Origin: a virus
Reading direction: 5' to 3' (one strand)
DNA: 63,046 nt
IMG/VR virus record: IMGVR_UViG_3300020171_000006
Location: 1 to 63,046 of that record
The position numbers and the translations under genes were made by a program. The first letter of the stretch is position 1, and each line of letters starts with the position of its first letter. A model generated the notes under the pieces. That model saw only the letters and a list, made by a program, of their open reading frames with translations. It had not been told where the DNA came from and did not search any database. Below, one piece after another: positions 41,570 to 48,718 of this stretch.

Positions 41570-43125
41570 TGAAGTCCTCCGTAGAAGAGGGGTTCACCTT
41601 CATGCAGACCTTCTCCGCCTGCCACCGTAACTACAGTATCCTTGTCTTCTTCAGCATCACTCTGTTTACCATCTTCAACCAAATAATCAGATAATGATGC
41701 AGTACCCGCTATAATAGAAAACATACCAGCCATTTTAAAACATCCACTCAAAGCATCTATCTGGTCCATATACGTTCCCTTGTCAAATTCAAGGGCTTCA
41801 TTTATTAAATCTTCATTCCAAGGTGCTCTGACAATATGCAGTTTACCAGTCTCACCTCTTGCAATTACCGGTAATGCCCGTATCCTTTTACTTGATGCTA
41901 CCGGTACTCCTATAATGCCAATAGAAACTAATTCAGGATCTGCCCAACATTCCTGCACCATGCCCTTTTGTGGGCCTTGCGATTCTATTCCTACCAGGTA
42001 TCCAATATTGCCAAACATCTTCTGTTCATGAATACAGGTCTCTTTAATAGTTCTTCGTACTTCCGGCCATGACTTTTTAATTTTTACTCGCGCATCAAGA
42101 TAAACATCTTCCCCATCCATAGTCATTCTAAACGATGCGGTAAAACTATCCTGATCAGATTCGGATGTTGCCAAGTCCCAGAACCGAACCCACGGCATAC
42201 CTTCAGGTGCCTTATCCACAATATCAAAATGAGTCTTTTTAAATAATGCGCCTTCAGATGGAACTGGATTCCCTTGATACATCGAACTCCAGTTATAACT
42301 TCCTACCGTATCTTTAATGTTTAGTAACTCTGCCTGCGGATACCGTGACGGCCATAGTGGAAATAATTTAGGTCTTTTCAACGGATCGACAGTCGGACCA
42401 TTACTAAATGCAGGTAAACAAATATATCTAAATCCTTCCTTATCTAAACTCATAAGAAAGTCAGCCAGATCACCTTTTACCCATCGTGTCATTACCAATA
42501 CTATAATTCCACCTTTATGTACTCGTGTCCGCAATGTTGACTTATACGTCTCTATAACAAAATCATTATAAAGTTTACTTTCTGCATCCCCTCTGTTCTT
42601 ATATGGATCATCAATAATTAACAAGTCTGCACCAACACCAGTCAGCCTACCCTCTAACCCAGATGCCACCATTCCACCTTTATGCGGTTTATCTAAATTC
42701 CATCTAAACCGTGCTTTACTATCCGGCGATAATGAAACCCCAGAAAAGATTGCCTGGTATTCGGGACTGTCGATAATATTTCTAATATCACGAGAGAATG
42801 ATTGTGCATGCTCATCACCATAAGCTGTCAGTATTGCGAAGTCGTTAGGGTTGTTTCCAATGTAGAATGCAGGAAAGAGTTTACTAATCTGCAAACTCTT
42901 TCCATGCTGTGGGGGTTCGTGAATGATAAGTCGTGTCCAACCAGCCTCTCGTGCCGCTGCCTTTTCCAAACATCCGGCTATATATGTATGATGAGGACTT
43001 ACTTCATAATTCGGCCAGCACGCTTGACTAAATGCCATAAGCTTCTTACTTCGAAGTTTATTGGCAACCCGCTCTGCCAACCCTTTACTCAAATCCCTAT
43101 CTTGTAATATATTCCTGATGTCCAT
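41566..43125 (-). CDS. Terminase large subunit
   Basis: 519 residues from ATG 43125 with GAGG upstream (TTG 43137 is an alternative). ATPase: PPQHGKSLQISKLFP (Walker A-like) and LLIIDDPYKNR (Walker B), coupling VLVMTRWVKGDL. Nuclease: RFWDLATSESDQDS (first Asp) and later acidic residues. The C-terminal tail is acidic. Drives headful or site-specific packaging. Confidence 0.9.
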   Translation of the reverse strand: MDIRNILQDRDLSKGLAERVANKLRSKKLMAFSQACWPNYEVSPHHTYIAGCLEKAAAREAGWTRLIIHEPPQHGKSLQISKLFPAFYIGNNPNDFAILTAYGDEHAQSFSRDIRNIIDSPEYQAIFSGVSLSPDSKARFRWNLDKPHKGGMVASGLEGRLTGVGADLLIIDDPYKNRGDAESKLYNDFVIETYKSTLRTRVHKGGIIVLVMTRWVKGDLADFLMSLDKEGFRYICLPAFSNGPTVDPLKRPKLFPLWPSRYPQAELLNIKDTVGSYNWSSMYQGNPVPSEGALFKKTHFDIVDKAPEGMPWVRFWDLATSESDQDSFTASFRMTMDGEDVYLDARVKIKKSWPEVRRTIKETCIHEQKMFGNIGYLVGIESQGPQKGMVQECWADPELVSIGIIGVPVASSKRIRALPVIARGETGKLHIVRAPWNEDLINEALEFDKGTYMDQIDALSGCFKMAGMFSIIAGTASLSDYLVEDGKQSDAEEDKDTVVTVAGGEGLHEGEPLFYGGLQ

Positions 43126-43285
43126 TAACCTCACCAATATCTATTACTACTTTTCCACTTCCATTGCAATTTATACATTTCATATATGGCAGCTTATTCA
43201 AGTCAACTATATATATGTTCTTTGGCAGATAATACGGTATTGCACCATTACCTAAACATTCTGGACATTCAACTATTGCTTTCAT
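43097..43285 (-). CDS. DnaJ-type zinc-finger small protein
   Basis: 62 residues. CPECLGNG and CINCNGSG are two CxxCxGxG-type motifs as in DnaJ. The 3' end overlaps the terminase start by 29 bases. Possible chaperone-like zinc adaptor; unknown partner. Confidence 0.6.
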   Translation of the reverse strand: MKAIVECPECLGNGAIPYYLPKNIYIVDLNKLPYMKCINCNGSGKVVIDIGEVNGHQEYITR

Positions 43286-43288
43286 TTA

Positions 43289-43537
43289 TTAACTCGTATA
43301 ACTAAATTTTATATCATTATCTAAAAATATAGTTCCTGTAGTATTAGGAGGAATCCAAGGTTGATATGGGGATATGCAAGGAACCTGTTTATACTCCTCA
43401 TAACCAGCAACAGTTATCCATCCCTTACCATCACAACCATGACATGCTTTCCAATCATCTGTTTCAAATACCTTATCCACCCCACGATGATTTAATCTTC
43501 CAATACCTTTACATACAGGACATTTTTCAGCATGCAT
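43289..43537 (-). CDS. DnaJ-type zinc-finger small protein
   Basis: 82 residues with CPVCKGIG and CHGCDGKGW, the same paired motif as the neighbour at 43097, followed by a Pro-rich part (SPYQPWIPPN). The pair probably arose by duplication. AGGAGG lies upstream of ATG 43537. Confidence 0.6.
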   Translation of the reverse strand: MHAEKCPVCKGIGRLNHRGVDKVFETDDWKACHGCDGKGWITVAGYEEYKQVPCISPYQPWIPPNTTGTIFLDNDIKFSYTS

Positions 43538-43662
43538 TTTGCTTTCCTCCTTAAAAATTCTAATTCAATGAAAAATTGATAAGTTTATAAATGAGGGTAT
43601 ATTGCAACTTTTCCTTTTCCTTTTGCTTTCAACAAGCCCTATCCCCTTATACTCTATATGAT

Positions 43663-43711
43663 TTTCTAATGTCCGGTATTTATAATATTTCTAATGCAAT
43701 AGTTTCTAATG
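43663..43711 (-). promoter_or_regulatory. Three copies of a 9-bp repeat in an AT-rich gap
   Basis: TTTCTAATG at 43663-43671, 43688-43696 and 43703-43711 (CATTAGAAA on the minus strand) in the gap 43538-43717 between small terminase and the DnaJ-like genes. TATAAA-like sequence lies among them. Could be an operator or promoter region for the packaging and head genes. Confidence 0.4.
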
Positions 43712-43717
43712 CCTACA

Positions 43718-44212
43718 TTACAATGTCTCTACTACCTCATACTCTGCTTCATTAGTATTGCATATCATTAGTAACTTTTCTAATTGTTCTGGTTGCAATT
43801 TATCTAAATACTTATCCAGTGCTTTATCTCTGTCTTCCTTATCTTGATCCTTTGCATAAACATCGAATACTTCTGCAATCATTTTACCTGCTACTAATTG
43901 TGCAGTGTTATCATCTACTTGCAATGTATCGGTAATCTGCCCCATGTGTGATGCAATCAAAGTCTTCTTTGCATTAGTTTTATTGATTAGAAACTGTGCA
44001 TACGAAGAGGCGTCAAAGCCCATTCTATATAGTTCTTCACGGATTTGAACCTTTACATTACCCTTGTTTAGCGCTTTATATATTTGTACTGCTCCACTAT
44101 TATCACTACTATGTGTACCTTCTAACTGTCCTGTCTTGGTTAAAGAGCCTGTTCTTATATAATTTTTAATTAACTTATTCTCTTTAGGGGTTATTTTTCT
44201 TTTGACAGCCAT
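43718..44212 (-). CDS. Terminase small subunit
   Basis: 164 residues. An N-terminal helix-turn-helix-like region (ENKLIKNYIRTGSLTKTGQLEG), then ELYRMGFDASSYAQFLINK and a central helical oligomerisation part, ending in an acidic tail. Similar to small terminase subunits that bind the packaging site. The gap to the large subunit (two small genes) is unusual but not rare. Confidence 0.65.
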   Translation of the reverse strand: MAVKRKITPKENKLIKNYIRTGSLTKTGQLEGTHSSDNSGAVQIYKALNKGNVKVQIREELYRMGFDASSYAQFLINKTNAKKTLIASHMGQITDTLQVDDNTAQLVAGKMIAEVFDVYAKDQDKEDRDKALDKYLDKLQPEQLEKLLMICNTNEAEYEVVETL

Positions 44213-44305
44213 TGTGGATTATCTCTTTGTAATGGTACTGTACTTTGTAGTTAATGATATTATATAATGTTACGGTATATTTATAAATAATAAGATTTAT
44301 ATTAT

Positions 44306-44506
44306 TTAATAAGGGATTTTGCAGTATTGAAGTATCTTATCTCTGAATGCTGTTGCTATGCTTTGCTTTCTTATTAGTGCATTATAGAGTGAATCTTTAG
44401 AAATACCCATTGCTTCGGACATTATTCTGTATGATATTTTGGTTCTATTCATGAATCGGAGGACTTCGATGAATTGAGTGTCTGTAATTCTGACTCTGTT
44501 GAGCAT
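44306..44506 (-). CDS. Helix-turn-helix protein
   Basis: 66 residues. RIMSEAMGISKDSLYNALIRK is a likely helix-turn-helix, with a following helix. The AT-rich gap 44213-44305 downstream on the minus strand may hold a promoter for terminase. Probably a small transcription regulator. Confidence 0.5.
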   Translation of the reverse strand: MLNRVRITDTQFIEVLRFMNRTKISYRIMSEAMGISKDSLYNALIRKQSIATAFRDKILQYCKIPY

Positions 44507-44533
44507 GGTGGTTTTGCTGAGTGTTATGATTAA

Positions 44534-45496
44534 TTACTCCTTTTTAAATATTAGAATGTTTTGATGGGTTTTTCCGAGTTTCTTTCCTGCTTCAAATTGT
44601 TTACCTACTCGTATTGGCAAAGAACCTACTGCTGTTATTAAAATTGCATCGTTATAGAGACCAAGACCACATTCTTGAAATATCTTGATTGTATCGGCAA
44701 CGAAACCTTGATAAAAACCTGTTTTTAAGTCTCTAAAATCTCCTACAACGAAGCAAGCCATACATCCGGGTTTTAACTTCTTTGAACATTGAGAAATAAT
44801 AGATTTATATGCTTTTATAAAATCTTTATAATTCATTGTAGAAAGGTCAGCAGGATCATCAGAATAACGCTCAAGATTGCCGTAAGGAGGACAGGTAAAT
44901 ATAAAATCAGCTTTAGGAGCATTATTTAACTTTTCTAAAGCATCACCACAAACCCATTTAATAGGTGCTTCTGAACATATTTCAGCTTTTTGAGTTTCAT
45001 TAGCATCTATTTGTACTTGCTGAAGTTCTATCCCATAATATTTATAACTAAGAATACCTGCTATAATACCACGAACAGAACCTCCAGCGAAGGGGTCTAT
45101 AATCTGCCCACCTTCAGGGCAGAACCAATGATACATAAGTTCACAAAGGGTGGGGTCAAATATGGAAGTTCCTTGTGTATCAGTAGTTTTCCGTGTTCCT
45201 TCTTTTACCCTATAAGCATCAAAAGAAGCGGCTTTTCCTTTAAATGTTAAACCACCTTTTTCTTTTTGTTCCCTTGTCCAAGTTTCCTTATCCCCGATTG
45301 CAAAGACTTTGCAATCGCGTCCTATTTCACTCTTAATCCCCAATGAAATCCATGCTCTTTTTCGTCTTTGCCATGCCCCTTCCCTTGCATTTAATACTGA
45401 AAATGGAGGAAATTCAAACTTTTGAGCAAGAATGCCCTTTTGCTGAATTATTGCAGTATCAAGTAAATCTTTACCAAATAAACTAAATTTTTCCAT
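44534..45496 (-). CDS. DNA methyltransferase
   Basis: 320 residues. DPFAGGSVRG is the SAM-binding motif I and FTCPPYGNLE the catalytic motif IV, in the order of beta-class N4/N6 amino methyltransferases. The N-terminal FPPFSVLNAREGAWQRRKRAW is a segment common in phage-encoded methylases paired with ParB-like domains. The Cys in CPPY replaces the usual Asp/Asn/Ser. It may protect phage DNA from restriction. Confidence 0.75.
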   Translation of the reverse strand: MEKFSLFGKDLLDTAIIQQKGILAQKFEFPPFSVLNAREGAWQRRKRAWISLGIKSEIGRDCKVFAIGDKETWTREQKEKGGLTFKGKAASFDAYRVKEGTRKTTDTQGTSIFDPTLCELMYHWFCPEGGQIIDPFAGGSVRGIIAGILSYKYYGIELQQVQIDANETQKAEICSEAPIKWVCGDALEKLNNAPKADFIFTCPPYGNLERYSDDPADLSTMNYKDFIKAYKSIISQCSKKLKPGCMACFVVGDFRDLKTGFYQGFVADTIKIFQECGLGLYNDAILITAVGSLPIRVGKQFEAGKKLGKTHQNILIFKKE

Positions 45497-45514
45497 AATT
45501 TACCTTCAATAATT

Positions 45515-46090
45515 TTAAACTTCCTTTTTTCTGAATCGTATACGTTGGACTTCTCGTTCCAGGTGTTCCATTTGTTTTGAAAGGTTTACAATAAACTCGA
45601 TGAGTTCTGCTTTTGTCTTTTTTTTCATTAATTTGTTATCTATAAGTGGTTCTGTAATGGGAGAAGCAGCTAATTCAAATGGAATATAGGCATCAACCTC
45701 TTTTCCAGCTTCTGTTTCGGTAAGGTAGTAGCAATTCTCAATATCATCTCTGAAAACCCTTAAAACAATACCTGAAGAACACATATGATAGCGTTCTGAG
45801 AGATACCGTATGATTGCAGCATCGGAATTATAATGTTTTCTTAAAAGAAGGTAAGAAAGACGTATTGATAAATACTCTAATTGTGTGGAAATGAGGTTTA
45901 CAGTTTTTGTACGTCTCTGGAGTCTCTGTAATTCACCAATAAGAAAATCAACATCTCTATCAAGTTCTAATATTTCCTTTTCTCGCTCTTTAGATCGTTT
46001 TTGAAAGTAAATATTACGTATTCTCTGGTTTGCGCCACGATGTTTAAATTGGTAATCACTGTAATCCTTCGTATTGCGTTCTATTGACAT
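45515..46090 (-). CDS. Hypothetical protein with coiled coils
   Basis: 191 residues. Basic N terminus (FKHRGANQRIRNIYFQKR), a central helical region (LISTQLEYLSIRLSYLL), and a C-terminal coiled coil (FIVNLSKQMEHLEREVQRI). Lies between the 53-residue gene and the methylase. No family recognised. Confidence 0.55.
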   Translation of the reverse strand: MSIERNTKDYSDYQFKHRGANQRIRNIYFQKRSKEREKEILELDRDVDFLIGELQRLQRRTKTVNLISTQLEYLSIRLSYLLLRKHYNSDAAIIRYLSERYHMCSSGIVLRVFRDDIENCYYLTETEAGKEVDAYIPFELAASPITEPLIDNKLMKKKTKAELIEFIVNLSKQMEHLEREVQRIRFRKKEV

Positions 46091-46242
46091 TCATTTTTCC
46101 TTTTTCTGTATTCCCTTTGAGATTCTGTGGAAGTTATTAATCTTCTTTTATCTTTTGCAAGAGCTATCCAATTATCCCTATCTTTTTTACTGAAGAAATA
46201 GCAAGGATGCTTGTCATTTTCTATCGCCCAGAATTTTAACAT
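46081..46242 (-). CDS. Small hypothetical protein, 53 residues
   Basis: ATG at 46242 overlaps the stop of the glycosyltransferase gene (ATGTTAA), stop TAG at 46081-46083 past the next ATG at 46090. Reads MLKFWAIENDKHPCYFFSKK and ends in a basic RKRKNECQ. It fills the gap between two genes with overlaps on both sides, which supports it as real. Confidence 0.55.
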   Translation of the reverse strand: MLKFWAIENDKHPCYFFSKKDRDNWIALAKDKRRLITSTESQREYRKRKNECQ

Positions 46243-47075
46243 TTATCTAATTTCTTTAAAACCATTCCATAATTATTTACTCTATCCGGTATAATTAATC
46301 CAGGTTTTTTAATAAGTTTATTGTTCTTAAATGATCTATAATCTACTTGATGATGCCATCTATTAAATTTCCAAGTAACTTTTACTACATCAGGATGCTG
46401 GTCTCTTAATGACTCAGCAAATTTTAATCTATTATCTCCATCAATATAAACACTATTGGTATTCCCACCTTTCATCTGTAATGTTGATATTTTAAATTGA
46501 ATGAAAGCATAAAACATAATAGTACACCAGCCATCTTTTAAAACTCTTAAAGATAAATCGGTATCTTCATTATATCGTCCACGCCATCTATAAGGAATAT
46601 CATTTTTTATAAGAATACATGAATAAATTCTTGTATTTAAAAAAAATGCTGGATACCTATCTTCATTCATTAATGAAAAATACCAATATTGAGGGCCAGC
46701 TAATGCTACATTTTCATATCTATCTACAAAATCTTCCATACACTTTAAAATAGTACCAGATGTTACTAATATTTTACAATTATTATTAAATCTTAAAAAT
46801 CTTTTAATATTATCATCCATAATCCAGTGTCTTTCTGTACCTATACCTATTGAATATTCCCATACCCAATTTCGAGCTGGTATTGAGCCTTGCCCTAAAT
46901 TACTAAACGGTAATACTAATATCTTTTTAGAATCAATGACAGAAGCATACTGGTTATATTCTTGTGGTTCAATAACTATATGATAGGGAACATTCATCTT
47001 TTCAAGAGCTTTACTCGTTAATCTGCTCTCCCAGCGACCCTTTGAAATGATATAAATTGGATATTTCGGTTGCAT
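46236..47075 (-). CDS. TET-associated-type glycosyltransferase (TAGT-like)
   Basis: 279 residues. YPIYIISKGRWESRLTSKAL at the N terminus, GSIPARNWVWEYS, HWIMDDNIKRF and WRGRYNEDTDLSLRVLKDGW match the family of glycosyltransferases found with TET/JBP dioxygenases in phages, which add sugars to hydroxymethylated bases. No TET/JBP protein was recognised in this genome, so the base substrate is unclear. Confidence 0.6.
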   Translation of the reverse strand: MQPKYPIYIISKGRWESRLTSKALEKMNVPYHIVIEPQEYNQYASVIDSKKILVLPFSNLGQGSIPARNWVWEYSIGIGTERHWIMDDNIKRFLRFNNNCKILVTSGTILKCMEDFVDRYENVALAGPQYWYFSLMNEDRYPAFFLNTRIYSCILIKNDIPYRWRGRYNEDTDLSLRVLKDGWCTIMFYAFIQFKISTLQMKGGNTNSVYIDGDNRLKFAESLRDQHPDVVKVTWKFNRWHHQVDYRSFKNNKLIKKPGLIIPDRVNNYGMVLKKLDKC

Positions 47076-47077
47076 AA

Positions 47078-47356
47078 TTAGTCCTTTTCATCAATATATA
47101 TTTTATTTTTTAATACTCTTTTTACTATAGTCGGAAACCATATATATTTTATATTTGGCGTAATATTTTGATCTATTAATTCTGCAAATTTATCTACATC
47201 TTCATCATTTCTAAAGTGAATTACTATTTGTCTCTTCGATTTTAAATTTTTAAGTTTAAATTCTGGCATATCTTTCCATTCATCTTCCCAATTCTGATCT
47301 TCCCAAAATAAATCATCCATACCAGGAATAGCTATATGCTTTTTCCTTTTAATCAT
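47078..47356 (-). CDS. Hypothetical protein next to the TAGT-like gene
   Basis: 92 residues. After an acidic Trp-rich part (DLFWEDQNWEDEWKDMPEF) it has QIVIHFRNDEDVDKFAELI and KYIWFP, a small alpha/beta segment seen near phage methylases and modification genes. Overlaps the next gene by 8 bases. Role unknown; a link to DNA modification is inferred from place. Confidence 0.55.
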   Translation of the reverse strand: MIKRKKHIAIPGMDDLFWEDQNWEDEWKDMPEFKLKNLKSKRQIVIHFRNDEDVDKFAELIDQNITPNIKYIWFPTIVKRVLKNKIYIDEKD

Positions 47357-47585
47357 TAGCTTTTCCCCTCATATGTATTCTATCTGTAAATACCTCTAAT
47401 TCTACAATGCGTTCTTCAAGTAAAGTTACTCTTTGAAGAGCATGTAAAGCAATAGCTAATATTATTTGTTCTTCGGTTATGCTCTCTTCATTACCAGGAT
47501 TCATTATTGATTCAATTATGCCTTTGAGATGTTTGTCAGGAATTGGTCTTATTGTTTTTATCCAAGCCATAAAATCAGTATCCAT
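47349..47585 (-). CDS. Hypothetical protein
   Basis: 78 residues, mostly helical, with ITEEQIILAIALHALQRV. Lies directly downstream of the clamp loader in the same operon. No family recognised. Confidence 0.5.
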   Translation of the reverse strand: MDTDFMAWIKTIRPIPDKHLKGIIESIMNPGNEESITEEQIILAIALHALQRVTLLEERIVELEVFTDRIHMRGKAND

Positions 47586-47600
47586 TTCATTCCTCTTTAC

Positions 47601-48518
47601 TTATATAAGTGATGCCTCATACAACATATTTACCAGCATTGCTTCTCCACTATCATATGTATTTTGACTAAATATTTTTATCATTTCACATATTGCAGGA
47701 TCACCTTTAGAAAGTAATACTGTTTTCATATAGCCCAAGATGGCTCTCCTGATTTTCTCAGGATCTTTATCAGTTATCAATTTATAAGTAGAAGAAACCC
47801 TATCCCAATTTGATTTCTTTACTAATAGCCTGCATAAATCAAGTACTGATGCCTCAATTTCAGTATCCTGTTCTACAAGGTGCAATTGCTGTTCTTCATC
47901 TTCAACGGATAATGCCTTTTCAAGTAATGTTAAAGCTCTCCTGGGGCTACCCTCAGCCCTATCAATAATAGCAAAGAATACTATATCTGATATATCTTCC
48001 TGAAGGTCAAGAAGAGCACTATTTAATAAACTTTCCATCTCTTTTTCTGATAATAGATGTACTTCAAATACCGAACACCTATTTTTAATAGTAGCAATAA
48101 TCTTCTGAGGATCAGTAGAACAGAAAATGAAATAACTTGTAGACGGATAATCTTCTATTACTTTTAACAAGCCATTCTGGGCGTCCTTAGTAAGCTGGTG
48201 TGCTTCATCAAATAGGAATATACGACATTTCCCTGACATTGGTGAAACATGAGCTTGACTAATCACTTCCCTTATCGTATCAATTCCTCTGGTATTAGCA
48301 ACATTCAATTCTGAAAAATCAATATCTGAACAGTTAAATTCTTTAGCAAGTATTCTGGCTAATGTGGTTTTACCGCATCCCGAAGGACCACAAAATAGAA
48401 ATGTATGAGGACGTTTATCAGGACTGAATTTAACAATCTTCTGTAATGATTTAATGATTGCTTCATTTCCTATTACATCAGAAAAGGAAACGGGGCGAAT
48501 ATCATTATAAAGAGACAT
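47601..48518 (-). CDS. Sliding clamp loader subunit, DnaX-like
   Basis: 305 residues. Walker A GPSGCGKT 44-51, Walker B with DEAH 104-107, and an IKNRC segment in place of the SRC arginine finger motif. AAA+ core followed by a helical collar domain (about 220-305). It should load the clamp encoded at 51135. A single subunit gene probably makes the whole pentamer. Confidence 0.85.
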   Translation of the reverse strand: MSLYNDIRPVSFSDVIGNEAIIKSLQKIVKFSPDKRPHTFLFCGPSGCGKTTLARILAKEFNCSDIDFSELNVANTRGIDTIREVISQAHVSPMSGKCRIFLFDEAHQLTKDAQNGLLKVIEDYPSTSYFIFCSTDPQKIIATIKNRCSVFEVHLLSEKEMESLLNSALLDLQEDISDIVFFAIIDRAEGSPRRALTLLEKALSVEDEEQQLHLVEQDTEIEASVLDLCRLLVKKSNWDRVSSTYKLITDKDPEKIRRAILGYMKTVLLSKGDPAICEMIKIFSQNTYDSGEAMLVNMLYEASLI

Positions 48519-48529
48519 TATAAATATCC

Positions 48530-48718
48530 TTATATATCAAGTTTAATTCGTGTATTTTCCCTTGCCTTTTTTGCTTCTAATCTCTCTATTTTTTCACAAC
48601 ATCGCATAATTGCTAATCCAAAGCACATAGATTTAACTTCATTACTCCAGCCGCGTCCTTGTGCCCATCTAATATCTTGACAATATTCTGCAATCTTAAC
48701 TTTATAAGGTTTTTTCAT
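48530..48718 (-). CDS. Small hypothetical protein
   Basis: 62 residues from ATG 48718, coupled to the polymerase stop by TGATG (GTG 48721 is an alternative). Basic, with DIRWAQGRGWSNEVKSMCFG and a helical C terminus. It sits between polymerase and clamp loader. Unknown role. Confidence 0.55.
   Translation of the reverse strand: MKKPYKVKIAEYCQDIRWAQGRGWSNEVKSMCFGLAIMRCCEKIERLEAKKARENTRIKLDI

Noticed and set aside
44534-45496. Full restriction-modification system
   Set aside because: Only a methyltransferase was seen; no restriction subunit lies nearby.
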